NCBI GenBank assembly: GCA_015484945.1
Contig: WFUO01000024.1
Span: 1 to 56,421 of the forward strand
DNA: 56,421 nucleotides
Reading direction: 5' to 3'
Origin: Gammaproteobacteria bacterium
GTDB lineage: Bacteria > Pseudomonadota > Gammaproteobacteria > WFUO01
The position numbers and the translations under genes were made by a program. Under the pieces are notes generated by a model, which worked only from the letters and a program-made list of their open reading frames with translations, was not told where the DNA came from and did no database searches. This document shows positions 36,494 through 45,322 of this stretch, in pieces (position 1 is the stretch's first letter; the number at the start of each line of letters is the position of its first letter).

Positions 36494-36919
36494 TCAGCGG
36501 GCCTTGCGTACCGTGAACGGGATGACGAAATGTCTCCCGTTGCCCAGTGTGAAGCGGATCAAGACCCGGTCTCCCGATCGCAACGCCCTTTTGGGGCTGA
36601 ACAGCATGAGGTGATAACCGCCAGGTTGTAGTGTCACACTGCTGCGGGCCGGGATTTTGAGTTCAGGGACATGTTGCATGCGCATCATGCCCTTGTGCAT
36701 GAAACTGCGATGGAGCTGGATCTCGCCGAAATCAGGACTGGTGATGTTTGTGATCCAGACCGCCGATCCACTGCGGTTGTGGATTTGCGCATACCCACCC
36801 ATGACCCTGGCCATGGGGGGTGCTTCGCGTATCCAGGCATGACCGACCAGGACATGGTCGGCCAGTGCCATGCCTGGCATCAGCAACACAAGGATCAGTA
36901 TAAAGCGCGCCTGCATCAT
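36494..36919 (-). CDS. Periplasmic copper chaperone PCu(A)C
   Basis: 141 residues with a signal peptide (cleavage near ALA-D, residue 21) and the PCu(A)C copper motif: His and Met residues in QLHRSFMHKGMMRM, then HLM about 20 residues on (GGYHLMLF). It passes Cu(I) to the CuA centre of cytochrome c oxidase or to Sco. Its ATG overlaps the sco stop codon, linking the two functions. Confidence 0.92.
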   Translation of the reverse strand: MMQARFILILVLLMPGMALADHVLVGHAWIREAPPMARVMGGYAQIHNRSGSAVWITNITSPDFGEIQLHRSFMHKGMMRMQHVPELKIPARSSVTLQPGGYHLMLFSPKRALRSGDRVLIRFTLGNGRHFVIPFTVRKAR

Positions 36920-37554
36920 TGTTTGGCCATGACGAGCTTGCGCATGTCGGCGGCGATGCGGGTAGCCGAATGCGGACCGGTATAGACCGCATACAGCCGT
37001 GCCTGCGGATCGAGTAACAGGATCTGGGCGCTATGATCGACGCTGTAGCGCCCCTGGGCGTTTTTCTTGCCGATCACATAGACAACACCGATGGTCCGTG
37101 TGAGTTTGGTGAGCGCCTCATGCGTGCCCGTGGCACCGACGAACGATTTGTGAAAATAGCGCACATACTGATCGAGTACCTTTGGCGTGTCGCGTTCAGG
37201 ATCGACCGAAACGAACAGAACGCGTACCTTGCCGGCCACTGCGGGTGATTTTTCCATCAGTTGCGCCGCCTGTTGCAGGACCGTGAGCGCGGCCGGACAG
37301 ACATCCGGGCAGTTCGTATAACCAAAGAAGACCAGCGTCCATTTCCCCTTGAGGCTGGTGGGCGTCAACGGTCGCCCCTTGTTGTCGATCAGGGTGATGT
37401 TCGGCAGTGGGCGTGGTTTGGGCAGCACGGTGGCGCTGATTGCGGGTGCCGGCGCGGGAACGGATTGCAGTTTGCTGACCACCACCCCGGCGATCAGGGC
37501 AACCAGCGCCAGGGCAATGAAGGGCAGTGGGTTGGGTCGTGGTTTATCTGTCAT
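36916..37554 (-). CDS. SCO1/SenC family copper chaperone
   Basis: 212 residues with an N-terminal membrane anchor (about 10-28) and a thioredoxin-fold domain bearing the copper motif CPDVC in GYTNCPDVCPAAL and the distal His in VDHSAQILLLD. Sco proteins reduce or metallate the CuA site of cytochrome oxidase. Coupled to the PCu(A)C gene by a 4-base overlap; no oxidase genes are in the window. Confidence 0.94.
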   Translation of the reverse strand: MTDKPRPNPLPFIALALVALIAGVVVSKLQSVPAPAPAISATVLPKPRPLPNITLIDNKGRPLTPTSLKGKWTLVFFGYTNCPDVCPAALTVLQQAAQLMEKSPAVAGKVRVLFVSVDPERDTPKVLDQYVRYFHKSFVGATGTHEALTKLTRTIGVVYVIGKKNAQGRYSVDHSAQILLLDPQARLYAVYTGPHSATRIAADMRKLVMAKQ

Positions 37555-37637
37555 TGGGGCACCGGTAGAATGCGGTTTGGATCAGCTGTTTATCCTATCC
37601 CATCGAGCCGTTCAGGAAAAGGCTGCGAGGAGCTGCA

Positions 37638-38507
37638 ATGACGCTGGAACAAATGCTTGCCATTGGCGAACGCCGTTTCGAACAGGCCGGACTGTTCTTT
37701 GGCCACGGCATGGACAACGCGGCCGACGAGGCACTGATGCTGGCACTGCATGCCCTGGGACTGGATTACGACTGTGATGCCGGCATCCTGCAACAGCAGC
37801 TTGACGCCTCTCAGATGGCTGCCATCGATGCATTGTTCACACGACGCATCGCGGAGCGCCGTCCGGCGGCCTATATCACCGGGCGGACCTGGTTCGCCGG
37901 CTTGCCTTTCCATGTCGATGAGCGTGTTCTGATACCGCGTTCGCCCATCGCCGAACTGATCGTATCGGGTTTTTCACCCTGGGTCGAACCCGGCAACGTG
38001 CATCGTATCCTTGATCTGTGCACCGGCAGCGGCTGTATTGCCGTTGCTTGCGCTCACTACCTGCCGGATGTGATGGTGGATGCCAGCGACATCTCGGCCG
38101 ATGCGTTGCAGGTGGCACACGTTAATGTCGAGATGCATGATCTGCGCAAGCGGGTGACTTTGATCGAGTCTGACCTGTTCGATGCCATTGACGGCCCCCC
38201 TTACGACATCATTGTCAGCAATCCGCCCTATGTCAGTACATCGGAAGTGGCAAGCCTGCCAGAGGAATACCGGTATGAGCCGATCCTGGGTCTGGCATCG
38301 GGGGGTGATGGCCTGGATGCGGTGCGCACGATCCTGCGCGAGGCGGCGCGCCACCTGACGGATGATGGCATTCTGGTGTGCGAAGTCGGCCACAGCCGGG
38401 ATGCGGTGATCGAGGCCTGGCCGGACGTGCCTTTTTTGTGGCTGGAATTCGAGTTCGGTGGCGAGGGTGTCTTTCTGCTTACACGCGAACAATTGCCAGT
38501 GACGTAG
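37638..38507 (+). CDS. prmB: Ribosomal protein L3 glutamine methyltransferase PrmB
   Basis: SAM-dependent N5-glutamine methyltransferase. The 289-residue protein has a helical N-terminal substrate domain, then LDLCTGSGCIAVA (SAM loop; the CTGSGCIA form favours PrmB over PrmC) and the catalytic VSNPPYV motif. A TAGAAT about 65 bases upstream may be its -10. It diverges from the sco gene and converges on the PilZ-FHA pair. Confidence 0.95.
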   Translation: MTLEQMLAIGERRFEQAGLFFGHGMDNAADEALMLALHALGLDYDCDAGILQQQLDASQMAAIDALFTRRIAERRPAAYITGRTWFAGLPFHVDERVLIPRSPIAELIVSGFSPWVEPGNVHRILDLCTGSGCIAVACAHYLPDVMVDASDISADALQVAHVNVEMHDLRKRVTLIESDLFDAIDGPPYDIIVSNPPYVSTSEVASLPEEYRYEPILGLASGGDGLDAVRTILREAARHLTDDGILVCEVGHSRDAVIEAWPDVPFLWLEFEFGGEGVFLLTREQLPVT

Positions 38508-38526
38508 ATTCGGGACGGAGACCGTA

Positions 38527-38889
38527 TTACAAGCCCTTGCCGAGCGCGCTCAGTTCTCGCTGCAGCATGGTTTCGTCGCCCAGGTTCAGCTCCACGATAC
38601 GGCGTAGATGGCTGACGCTGTCCACATCGATGTGATGGCAATGAAACCCGATGTGCCCATCTTCCTGGTGGGCGATCTCGACCTCCATACTGATCTCCAC
38701 CTCCTCGCCCAGCCTGATCCTGAGAAAGAACCTGTCGCCAATCGCTGCGTTCCAGTCACCGGGTTGTGTGACCAGGGCGCCTTTCAGCGAGATGTCGATC
38801 AGGTCTGTTTGCCAGCTTTGTTCTGATGCAACGATACGGGCATCGGCATCGAACGGGATACGGCTGTAGTTGCGTTGTTCAGTGGTCAT
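38527..38889 (-). CDS. Single-domain PilZ protein next to FHA gene
   Basis: 120 residues. Both PilZ elements are visible: RNYSR (RxxxR) near residue 6 and DISLKGALV (DxSxxG) about 30 residues later, so c-di-GMP binding is likely. The frame extends upstream to 39048 through the FHA gene, but the ATG at 38889 is 4 bases after the FHA stop and begins just before the PilZ motif. It forms a two-gene operon with the double-FHA protein. Confidence 0.85.
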   Translation of the reverse strand: MTTEQRNYSRIPFDADARIVASEQSWQTDLIDISLKGALVTQPGDWNAAIGDRFFLRIRLGEEVEISMEVEIAHQEDGHIGFHCHHIDVDSVSHLRRIVELNLGDETMLQRELSALGKGL

Positions 38890-38893
38890 GTCG

Positions 38894-39529
38894 TCATTCC
38901 TGTTTGCCATCGATGAAGAACAGCATCTTGATGTCGCCGATCTGGATGGTATCGCCATCATTGAGCTTGTAGCTCTCCTGGCCGATATCGCGTGATCCGA
39001 CCCGTGTGGGTGTGTCCCCCTCCAGGTGGGAGATATAGTAACCATCACTGCGGCCCGATATCATGGCGCTGTGGCTGCCACGCTTGCCCAGCTTGATCAA
39101 GGCGCGATCCAGTTTCAGCGTACGGCCCAGCTTGGGTCCGTTCATGAACTGCAGCCAGCCATTGGTGACCGGCTGGCCGATTGGTGTGATGGCCGCGGCA
39201 TCATCCTCGATCTCCTCTTCAAGTTGAGCATAGGCCAGCGTAAACTTGCCCAGCGTAATCCGGTCACCCGGATTCAGTTCGGACTCGCGCACCGCCGTAC
39301 CATTGACCAGCATGCCGCCATTGTCACTGATGTCAGTGATCGTCACCCGGCCACCATCACGCTCGATTCTCGCATGGGTCATGCTGATGCCAAGGTTGTC
39401 GATCGTGATATCACAGTCGTTGCTGCGTCCGATCAGGGTCTGGCCCTGCTGGAGCTGGTAGGACTTGAGAATCCGGTCCCTGAAGGACAATGTCAGTCTG
39501 TGAACGATGCGTTTCTTGCCATTGACCAA
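38894..39529 (-). CDS. Protein with two FHA domains
   Basis: 211 residues. The first FHA domain (about 20-100) shows LIGRSNDCDITIDN, SMTHARIERDGG and DISDNGGMLVNG, the phosphothreonine-recognition residues. The second (about 120-205) shows LIKLGKRGSHSAMIS and GYYISHLEG with weaker match. Start is a TTG at 39529 with GGAG 8 bases upstream. FHA domains read Ser/Thr phosphorylation; no kinase gene is nearby. Pairing with PilZ suggests integration of phosphorylation and c-di-GMP. Confidence 0.85.
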   Translation of the reverse strand: MVNGKKRIVHRLTLSFRDRILKSYQLQQGQTLIGRSNDCDITIDNLGISMTHARIERDGGRVTITDISDNGGMLVNGTAVRESELNPGDRITLGKFTLAYAQLEEEIEDDAAAITPIGQPVTNGWLQFMNGPKLGRTLKLDRALIKLGKRGSHSAMISGRSDGYYISHLEGDTPTRVGSRDIGQESYKLNDGDTIQIGDIKMLFFIDGKQE

Positions 39530-39642
39530 ATTGCCATCTCCAAGCCTGTCATCAGATCTTGTCTAAGTATAGCCCTTATATGGCGACAGCCAAACAGTGT
39601 CAGAATCGCAAGATGCTGAATTATTGACCAAAACGGGAGCGG

Positions 39643-40929
39643 CTAATCGTTTTCGTCTGCCTGTGATGGCTGCTTCCACCTGGGCGCCACGCGCGCGGTC
39701 TTGACCACATTGTCGATGGTTTGCAGGATTTCGACAGGATGGCCGTCCAGCAACAGGCTGGTACCGGGCTCGGGAATGGTCTCCATGTGCTCGATGATCA
39801 GGCCACTGAGTGTGCGTGGGCCATCGGTGGGCAGGTTCCAGCCCAGGGCCCGGTTGATCTCGCGAATATGCGCGGAGCCATCGATCAGGTAACTGCCGTC
39901 GTCCTGGGGATGGATATTGCGGCTCAGGCTTGCGGGATCGGAGGTGAACTCGCCGACGATTTCCTCAAGGATATCCTCCAGCGTCACCAGACCCTGGATA
40001 TCGCCATATTCGTCAACCACCAGGCCATAGCGGCGTTTGTGCCGCTGGAAATTCAGCAGCTGGGTGTTTAGCGGGGTACCCTCGGGGATGAAATAGGGTT
40101 CACGGATGACCTTGCGCAGTGCCTCGGCATCGAAATCGTCGTCCCGCATCAGCGGGATCACATTGCGCAGATGGATGAACCCCTCAACCCGGTCGATGCT
40201 GCCATGATACACCGGCAGGCGAGTGTAGGGGCTTTCTTCCAGCAGTGTCAGGATGTCATCCCAGTCATCGTCCAGATCGATACCGGTGATTTCGTTGCGC
40301 GGGATCATGATGTCTTCGACCGTGACCTTTTCCAGGTCCAGGATGCTGAGTAACATCTTCTGGTGACGGCGTGGGATCATCGCGCCGGCCTCATTGACCA
40401 CGGTGCGCAGCTCCTCGCTGCTGAGACTGGTATGATTGGCGTCTTCCGACGAGAATCCAAACAGTTTCAAAACCAGGTTGGCGATACCGTTGACCAGCCA
40501 TACCAGGGGAAAGAGCATCTTCAGCAGCGGGCCGTAGATCCATGCCGCCGGAAAGGCGATACGTTCCGGATGCAGGGCGGCGAAGGTTTTGGGCGCAACC
40601 TCGGCGAAGATCAGTACCACCAGTGTGAGTATGCCGGCACCGATGGCGATGGCGCCTTGCGCGCCGGTACGCAGGGCGATCACGGTCACCAGTGACGAGG
40701 CAAGGATGTTGACGAAGTTGTTGCCCAGCAGGATAAGCCCGATCAGCCGGTCGGGTTTTTCGAGCAGGCGCAGGGCGCGTTTCGCGCCCGGATGGCCGGC
40801 CTTGGCCAGATGCCGCAGTCGATAGCGGTTCAGGGTCATCAGACCGGTTTCGGAACCGGAGAAGAAGGCGGACAGCAGTAACAAAAAGATCAGCGCGCCG
40901 ACCAGCACGCCCAGAGGAATGTCATCCAA
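39643..40929 (-). CDS. CNNM/CBS-domain transporter-associated protein (CorB/YfjD type)
   Basis: 428 residues: an N-terminal CNNM (DUF21) membrane domain with about four hydrophobic segments (8-28, 62-84, 92-112, 130-150), a tandem CBS pair (VTVEDIMIPRNEITGID and RYGLVVDEYGDIQGLVTLEDILEEIVGE), and a C-terminal CorC_HlyC domain. The family handles Mg2+ or Co2+ export. Next to ypjD and ffh, as in E. coli ypjD-yfjD-ffh. Confidence 0.92.
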   Translation of the reverse strand: MDDIPLGVLVGALIFLLLLSAFFSGSETGLMTLNRYRLRHLAKAGHPGAKRALRLLEKPDRLIGLILLGNNFVNILASSLVTVIALRTGAQGAIAIGAGILTLVVLIFAEVAPKTFAALHPERIAFPAAWIYGPLLKMLFPLVWLVNGIANLVLKLFGFSSEDANHTSLSSEELRTVVNEAGAMIPRRHQKMLLSILDLEKVTVEDIMIPRNEITGIDLDDDWDDILTLLEESPYTRLPVYHGSIDRVEGFIHLRNVIPLMRDDDFDAEALRKVIREPYFIPEGTPLNTQLLNFQRHKRRYGLVVDEYGDIQGLVTLEDILEEIVGEFTSDPASLSRNIHPQDDGSYLIDGSAHIREINRALGWNLPTDGPRTLSGLIIEHMETIPEPGTSLLLDGHPVEILQTIDNVVKTARVAPRWKQPSQADEND

Positions 40930-40993
40930 GGTGATCGCCCGGTAGCCAGGGAATGCGGGCTATTTCAGCGCCTTGCCGTCCCGCTGTCAAGGC

Positions 40994-41791
40994 TCAACGC
41001 AGGATCAGGTCGAGCACGAAGCGCGAACCGAAGTAGGCCAGCAGCAGCATCACGAAGCCGCCCAGGGTCCAGCGGATCGCGGTACGGCCACGCCAGCCGA
41101 AACGGATGCGTCCCCACAGCAGGATGCCGAACAGCACCCATGAGACGAGAGACAGGATGGTCTTGTGGGCCAGATGCTGCGCGAACAGGTTTTCCACAAA
41201 GAAGAAACCGGTCAGCAGGCTGATGCTGAGCAGCACGAAACCGACGCCGATGAGCTGGAATAACAGTGTTTCCATGGTCTTGAGCGGCGGCAGCGCGCGG
41301 ATGAAGCCGCCTGGCCGGCGATTGTGCAGATGCCGGTTCTGGATCGCCAGCAGGATGGCCTGCACCGCAGCCATGGCAAACAGACTGTAGGCCAGCAGGG
41401 AGGTGAGGATGTGTGTCTGTTTCTGCCAGCTGTCGATGACGATCAGATGATCCGCCGGATAGACCAGGTCCAGGATCACGCTGATGGCGGCAAACGGAAA
41501 CAGCACGATGCCGAGATTCTCGATCGGTTTTCGCAGCGAAGTCAGCACCAGTAGCAGAACGATGAGCCAGCTGGCCAGCGACAATGCATTGAAGAAACCG
41601 AGGTTGAGCCCGCCGGGGCGCAACACGCCCTGATAGAGCATGCCAGCATGCAGGATCAAAGCGACCACGGCCAGTGCCAGAATACCGGTCTTGCTGCTGC
41701 CGATCTGCCCCTTGCCCAGCCGACGCAACAGCAACAGGCCGCCAAGGATATACAGCACGGGCGCCAGCAGGCTGATGGCAGGTGTATTCAT
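40994..41791 (-). CDS. ypjD: Inner-membrane CcsA-like protein YpjD
   Basis: 265 residues, almost entirely hydrophobic with about eight membrane segments, resembling the cytochrome c assembly (CcsA/CcmC) membrane family but in the shorter YpjD form. Visible stretches include LILHAGMLYQGVL, HILTSLLAYSLFAMAAVQAILLA and AHKTILSLVSWVLFGILLWGRI, with conserved His residues. Function uncharacterised. The frame is open to 41908, but the ATG at 41791 puts a membrane segment at the N-terminus as in homologues. Upstream of corB by 64 bases. Confidence 0.88.
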   Translation of the reverse strand: MNTPAISLLAPVLYILGGLLLLRRLGKGQIGSSKTGILALAVVALILHAGMLYQGVLRPGGLNLGFFNALSLASWLIVLLLVLTSLRKPIENLGIVLFPFAAISVILDLVYPADHLIVIDSWQKQTHILTSLLAYSLFAMAAVQAILLAIQNRHLHNRRPGGFIRALPPLKTMETLLFQLIGVGFVLLSISLLTGFFFVENLFAQHLAHKTILSLVSWVLFGILLWGRIRFGWRGRTAIRWTLGGFVMLLLAYFGSRFVLDLILR

Positions 41792-41997
41792 CATGTCAGC
41801 GATGATGTCACAACTGCGCCGGACAGTGAAGGCAATGCGGGCCTCGTGCCACCGCGGATTTGCCCAGCCGTTCACAAAAACATCGTCGAAAACAGCGAAT
41901 ACCGTCAATAAAACAGGCTCTTAGCAGTGGCAGGATGGTGCCGGTGGTCTATATTTCAGTATGACGAATCGCATGGATGGGGTGGCGGACCCGAATC

Positions 41998-42801
41998 ATG
42001 AATATCCTGGTCAATGGTTGCAGTGGGGGGATCGGTGCCGGTCTTCATACCACGTCCCTTCTATTGAATGAGCGTGTGCTGATCGATGCTGGCACGGGCG
42101 TCGGCACGTTGCCACTCGAGCGTATGGCGCAGATTCGCGACATCTTCATCACCCACTCACATCTCGATCATGTCGGTGGCATTCCGCTGCTGATCGATAC
42201 CCTGTTCGACAGCCTGGAACAACCCGTGCGCCTACACGCGCAGGAAGCCACCTGCCGGGCCCTGCAGACACATCTGTTCAACAATACCATCTGGCCTGAT
42301 TTCGCTCTGCTGCCGGATCCGCAACGGCCGGTCATGGAATACTGTCTGATGCGCCCCGGAGAAACACGTTCGGTCGCGGGTCTCGAACTGACGATGATAC
42401 GGGTCGATCACATCGTTCCGGCCGTGGCCTACCGGGTGGCTTCCAGTGAGGGCGCGTTTGCGTTCAGTGGCGATACCGCGACCACCGACGGCCTGTGGAA
42501 GCTGCTCAACGAGCAACCGGTCGATTTTCTCATCGTCGAATGCGGTTTCCCGAACCGCGAGGAGAAACTGGCGCGCATGGCCAAACATTACTGTCCGCGC
42601 ACACTGGCCGTGGATCTGGCCAAGCTGGACTATCGTCCCCCCGTGTATATCACTCACCTCAAGCCCGGCGCCGAGGACGAAACCTTCACCGAATGCCGTG
42701 CGGCGCTGCCCGATCACGAATTGATCCGGCTCCGGGACGGTGACCGCCTCACCCTGCAGGCACCCGACCTGATCCGCCATGTCGCCGGCATTCCGGCCTG
42801 A
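41998..42801 (+). CDS. Class II 3',5'-cyclic-nucleotide phosphodiesterase (MBL fold)
   Basis: 267 residues of the metallo-beta-lactamase fold. The metal motif is FITHSHLDHVGGIPLLIDTLFD, further ligands lie in FSGDTAT and VYITHLKPG. The combination HSHLDH-x-GGIPLLIDTL matches class II cyclic-nucleotide phosphodiesterases (yeast PDE1, Vibrio CpdP). Probably hydrolyses cAMP; it is cytoplasmic since no signal peptide is present. Together with the cyclase at 23479-25053 it supplies both sides of cAMP turnover, though the genes are unlinked. The ffh promoter overlaps its stop codon. Confidence 0.82.
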   Translation: MNILVNGCSGGIGAGLHTTSLLLNERVLIDAGTGVGTLPLERMAQIRDIFITHSHLDHVGGIPLLIDTLFDSLEQPVRLHAQEATCRALQTHLFNNTIWPDFALLPDPQRPVMEYCLMRPGETRSVAGLELTMIRVDHIVPAVAYRVASSEGAFAFSGDTATTDGLWKLLNEQPVDFLIVECGFPNREEKLARMAKHYCPRTLAVDLAKLDYRPPVYITHLKPGAEDETFTECRAALPDHELIRLRDGDRLTLQAPDLIRHVAGIPA

Positions 42802-42826
42802 CACCCGGACGCTTTGCGGGTAGAAT
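42798..42826 (+). promoter_or_regulatory. Promoter of ffh
   Basis: CTGACA at 42798-42803 and TAGAAT at 42821-42826, spacer 17. The -35 overlaps the stop codon of the phosphodiesterase gene. Confidence 0.65.
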
Positions 42827-42860
42827 AGCCACCCCATACCCGTCATGAACCACAACGACC

Positions 42861-44219
42861 ATGTTTGAGAACCTCACCGAACGTCTGGGCAAGACACTGC
42901 GCAACATCCGCGGCACGGGGCGCCTGACCGAAGACAATATCAAGGATGCCGTACGCGAGGTGCGCATGGCCCTGCTCGAGGCCGATGTAGCCCTGCCGGT
43001 GGTCAAGGAATTCGCCGCGCATGTACGAGAAAAGGCGCTTGGCGCCGAGGTGCTCAAGAGCCTGACGCCAGGCCAGGTGTTCATCAAGATCGTCCAGGAT
43101 GAACTGGTCCGTGTCATGGGCGAGGCCAGCGAATCACTCGATCTGGCCGTTCAGCCACCCGCGGTGATTCTGATGGCCGGCCTGCAGGGCGCGGGCAAGA
43201 CCACCACCGTGGCCAAGCTGGCGCGCTGGCTCAAGGAGCAGCGCAACAAATCGGTTCTGGTGGTGAGCGCCGATGTCTATCGTCCGGCCGCGATCGACCA
43301 GCTCATGACGCTGGCTGGCCAGGTGGGCGCCGAGTTTTTTCCCAGCAGCAGCAAGGATGATCCAGTGGCCATCGCCACTGCCGCGCTCGACCATGCGCGC
43401 AAAAAGTTCTTCGACGTGCTGATCATCGACACCGCTGGCCGATTGCACATCGACGAGCAGATGATGGGTGAGATCAAGCGCATCCACGCGGCCGTGAACC
43501 CGGTCGAGACATTGTTCGTGGTCGATAGCATGACCGGCCAGGATGCCGCCAATACCGCGCGCGCATTCGACGAGGCATTGCCGTTGACCGGCGTGATACT
43601 GACCAAGACCGATGGTGACGCGCGTGGCGGCGCGGCCCTGTCGATCCGACAGATCACCGGCAAGCCGATCAAGTTCCTCGGTGCCGGCGAAAAGACCGAC
43701 GCGCTGGAACCCTTCCATCCCGACCGCGTGGCCTCGCGTATCCTGGGTATGGGTGACGTGCTTACCCTGGTCGAAGAAGCCGAACGCAAGCTCGACAAGG
43801 AAAAGGCCGCCAAACTGGCCAAGAAGCTCAGCAAGGGCAAGGGCTTCGATCTCGAGGACTTCCGCGAGCAGATCCGGCAGATGAACGCCATGGGCGGCAT
43901 CTCCAGCCTCATGGACAAGCTGCCGGGTATGGGCAACCTGCCACAGGCGGCGCGCAACCAGATCGACGACAGCCAGTTCAAGCGCACCGTGGCCATCATC
44001 GATTCCATGACCCCGCGCGAGCGCCGCTATCCCGACATCATCAAGGGCTCGCGCAAGCGGCGCATCGCCGCCGGATCCGGCACCCAGGTGCAGGACGTCA
44101 ACCGCCTGCTCAAGCAGTTCGCGCAGATGCAGAAGATGATGAAAAAGCTGTCCAAGGGCGGCATGGGCAAGATGATGCGCATGATGAAGGGTAAGCTGCC
44201 GCCGGGCATGCCGTTCTGA
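42861..44219 (+). CDS. ffh: Signal recognition particle protein Ffh
   Basis: GTPase that with 4.5S RNA delivers nascent membrane proteins. The 452-residue protein has the N domain, GLQGAGKTTTVAKLA (G1), DTAGRLHIDEQM (G3), LTKTDGDARGGAALS (G4/closing loop), and a methionine-rich M domain with the SGSG-like RIAAGSGTQVQDVNRLLKQF RNA-binding segment and GGMGKMMRMMKGKLPPGM tail. The N and M domains are standard length. The ffs RNA gene is not in the window. Confidence 0.97.
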   Translation: MFENLTERLGKTLRNIRGTGRLTEDNIKDAVREVRMALLEADVALPVVKEFAAHVREKALGAEVLKSLTPGQVFIKIVQDELVRVMGEASESLDLAVQPPAVILMAGLQGAGKTTTVAKLARWLKEQRNKSVLVVSADVYRPAAIDQLMTLAGQVGAEFFPSSSKDDPVAIATAALDHARKKFFDVLIIDTAGRLHIDEQMMGEIKRIHAAVNPVETLFVVDSMTGQDAANTARAFDEALPLTGVILTKTDGDARGGAALSIRQITGKPIKFLGAGEKTDALEPFHPDRVASRILGMGDVLTLVEEAERKLDKEKAAKLAKKLSKGKGFDLEDFREQIRQMNAMGGISSLMDKLPGMGNLPQAARNQIDDSQFKRTVAIIDSMTPRERRYPDIIKGSRKRRIAAGSGTQVQDVNRLLKQFAQMQKMMKKLSKGGMGKMMRMMKGKLPPGMPF

Positions 44220-44433
44220 CAGGCTGTTGAAAAAACGGCTGCGAAACCCGTCTGCGGCGTTGCGGCCTGCTGGCTTCGGCTTGAAAAACGAGCGCGAATG
44301 ATCGGCACGGCTCTCAGAGAGTGATGGAGTTTGCGGCTGATTACCGGGGCATGGGGCTGAAACAACCATATATATCCATGCAAATAAAGCGGGTATTTCA
44401 GTCATGGACCGGTGATTTATTCGCCCGAAAGCC
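44220..44433. other. Intergenic region after ffh
   Basis: No gene is supported. The segment GGCTGTTGAAAAAACGG at 44222 and TTGAAAAACGAGCG at 44282 look like parts of a dispersed intergenic repeat. No clear terminator with a T-run is seen. Confidence 0.35.
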
Positions 44434-44461
44434 TTCACTTTTTCTGAATTTCGCGTAGAAT
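44434..44461 (+). promoter_or_regulatory. Promoter of the rpsP operon
   Basis: TTCACT at 44434-44439 and TAGAAT at 44456-44461, spacer 16, about 68 bases before rpsP. A leader hairpin follows. Confidence 0.65.
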
Positions 44462-44477
44462 TGCCGGTTTCCGTAAT

Positions 44478-44496
44478 CCCGTGTGGAAGACACGGG
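44478..44496 (+). promoter_or_regulatory. Leader hairpin before rpsP
   Basis: CCCGTGT-GGAAG-ACACGGG, a perfect 7-bp stem in the 5' untranslated leader, ending about 32 bases before the ATG. It may affect stability or translation of the operon; no known riboswitch fits. Confidence 0.5.
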
Positions 44497-44528
44497 TGCG
44501 TGAGTGATTTCGAGAGGACTTTTTCGCT

Positions 44529-44768
44529 ATGGTAACGATCCGTTTGTCCCGTGGCGGCGCCAAGAAGCGCCCGTTCTATCATGTTGTCGTGACAGACAGC
44601 CGCAACCGCCGCGACGGCCGTTATATCGAGCGCGTGGGATTCTTCAACCCGGTTGCCAAGGGGCAGGAAGAGCGCCTGCGTCTCGACAAGGAGCGCATCG
44701 AGTACTGGATTTCGAAGGGCGCGCAAACATCCGAGCGGGTTGCCAGGCTGATCAAGTCTGCGGCCTGA
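44529..44768 (+). CDS. rpsP: 30S ribosomal protein S16
   Basis: 79-residue ribosomal protein: [30 protein letters not shown] is the family signature, with [12 protein letters not shown] and a basic C-terminus. GAGAGG lies 10-15 bases upstream. First gene of rpsP-rimM-trmD-rplS, 25 bases before rimM. Confidence 0.97.
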   Translation: MVTIRLSRGGAKKRPFYHVVVTDSRNRRDGRYIERVGFFNPVAKGQEERLRLDKERIEYWISKGAQTSERVARLIKSAA

Positions 44769-44793
44769 ACACGGTTGTACCGGTTGCAGGGCC

Positions 44794-45309
44794 ATGGCCA
44801 GGCAACATGATGACTATGTCATCGTTGGCCGGGTATCCGGCGTTTACGGGGTCAGGGGCTGGGTAAAGGTTTTTTCCCATACCGACCCGAGAGACAACAT
44901 CACCAGATACGATCCCTGGTATCTGGCCACGCGAGAGGGCTGGCAGGCCCGCAGCGTGGAGCAGGGCAGGGCGCACGGCAAGACCGTGATCGCCAAGCTC
45001 GAGGGCATCGACGACCGCAATCAGGCCGCGTTACTGGCCGGACACGATATCGCGATCCGTCGTGATCAACTCGAGGCTCTGGCGGAAGGGGAATACTACT
45101 GGTCCGATCTGATCGGGCTGCGGGTCGAAACCCCGCAAGGCGAGATGCTCGGTACGGTCGAGTATCTCATGGAGACCGGCGCCAACGACGTGCTGGTCGT
45201 GCGCGGCGAGTCGCGCAAGCACCTGGTGCCCTATATCAAGGATCAGGTGATCAGGAACATCGACCTGGAACGCGGCATCATCACCGCGGACTGGGATCCG
45301 GATTTCTGA
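44794..45309 (+). CDS. rimM: Ribosome maturation factor RimM
   Basis: Assembly factor for the 30S head that binds S19. The 171-residue protein has the N-terminal RimM barrel ([21 protein letters not shown]) and the C-terminal PRC-like domain ([20 protein letters not shown] ... [10 protein letters not shown]). Start at 44794 lies 25 bases after rpsP; trmD follows after 13 bases. Confidence 0.96.
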   Translation: MARQHDDYVIVGRVSGVYGVRGWVKVFSHTDPRDNITRYDPWYLATREGWQARSVEQGRAHGKTVIAKLEGIDDRNQAALLAGHDIAIRRDQLEALAEGEYYWSDLIGLRVETPQGEMLGTVEYLMETGANDVLVVRGESRKHLVPYIKDQVIRNIDLERGIITADWDPDF

Positions 45310-45322
45310 CCGGGAGAGGGCC

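Noticed and set aside
43134-44795. 553-codon minus-strand frame across ffh and rpsP
   Set aside because: Antisense to two certain genes, and the translation is low-complexity Leu/His/Gly-rich sequence.
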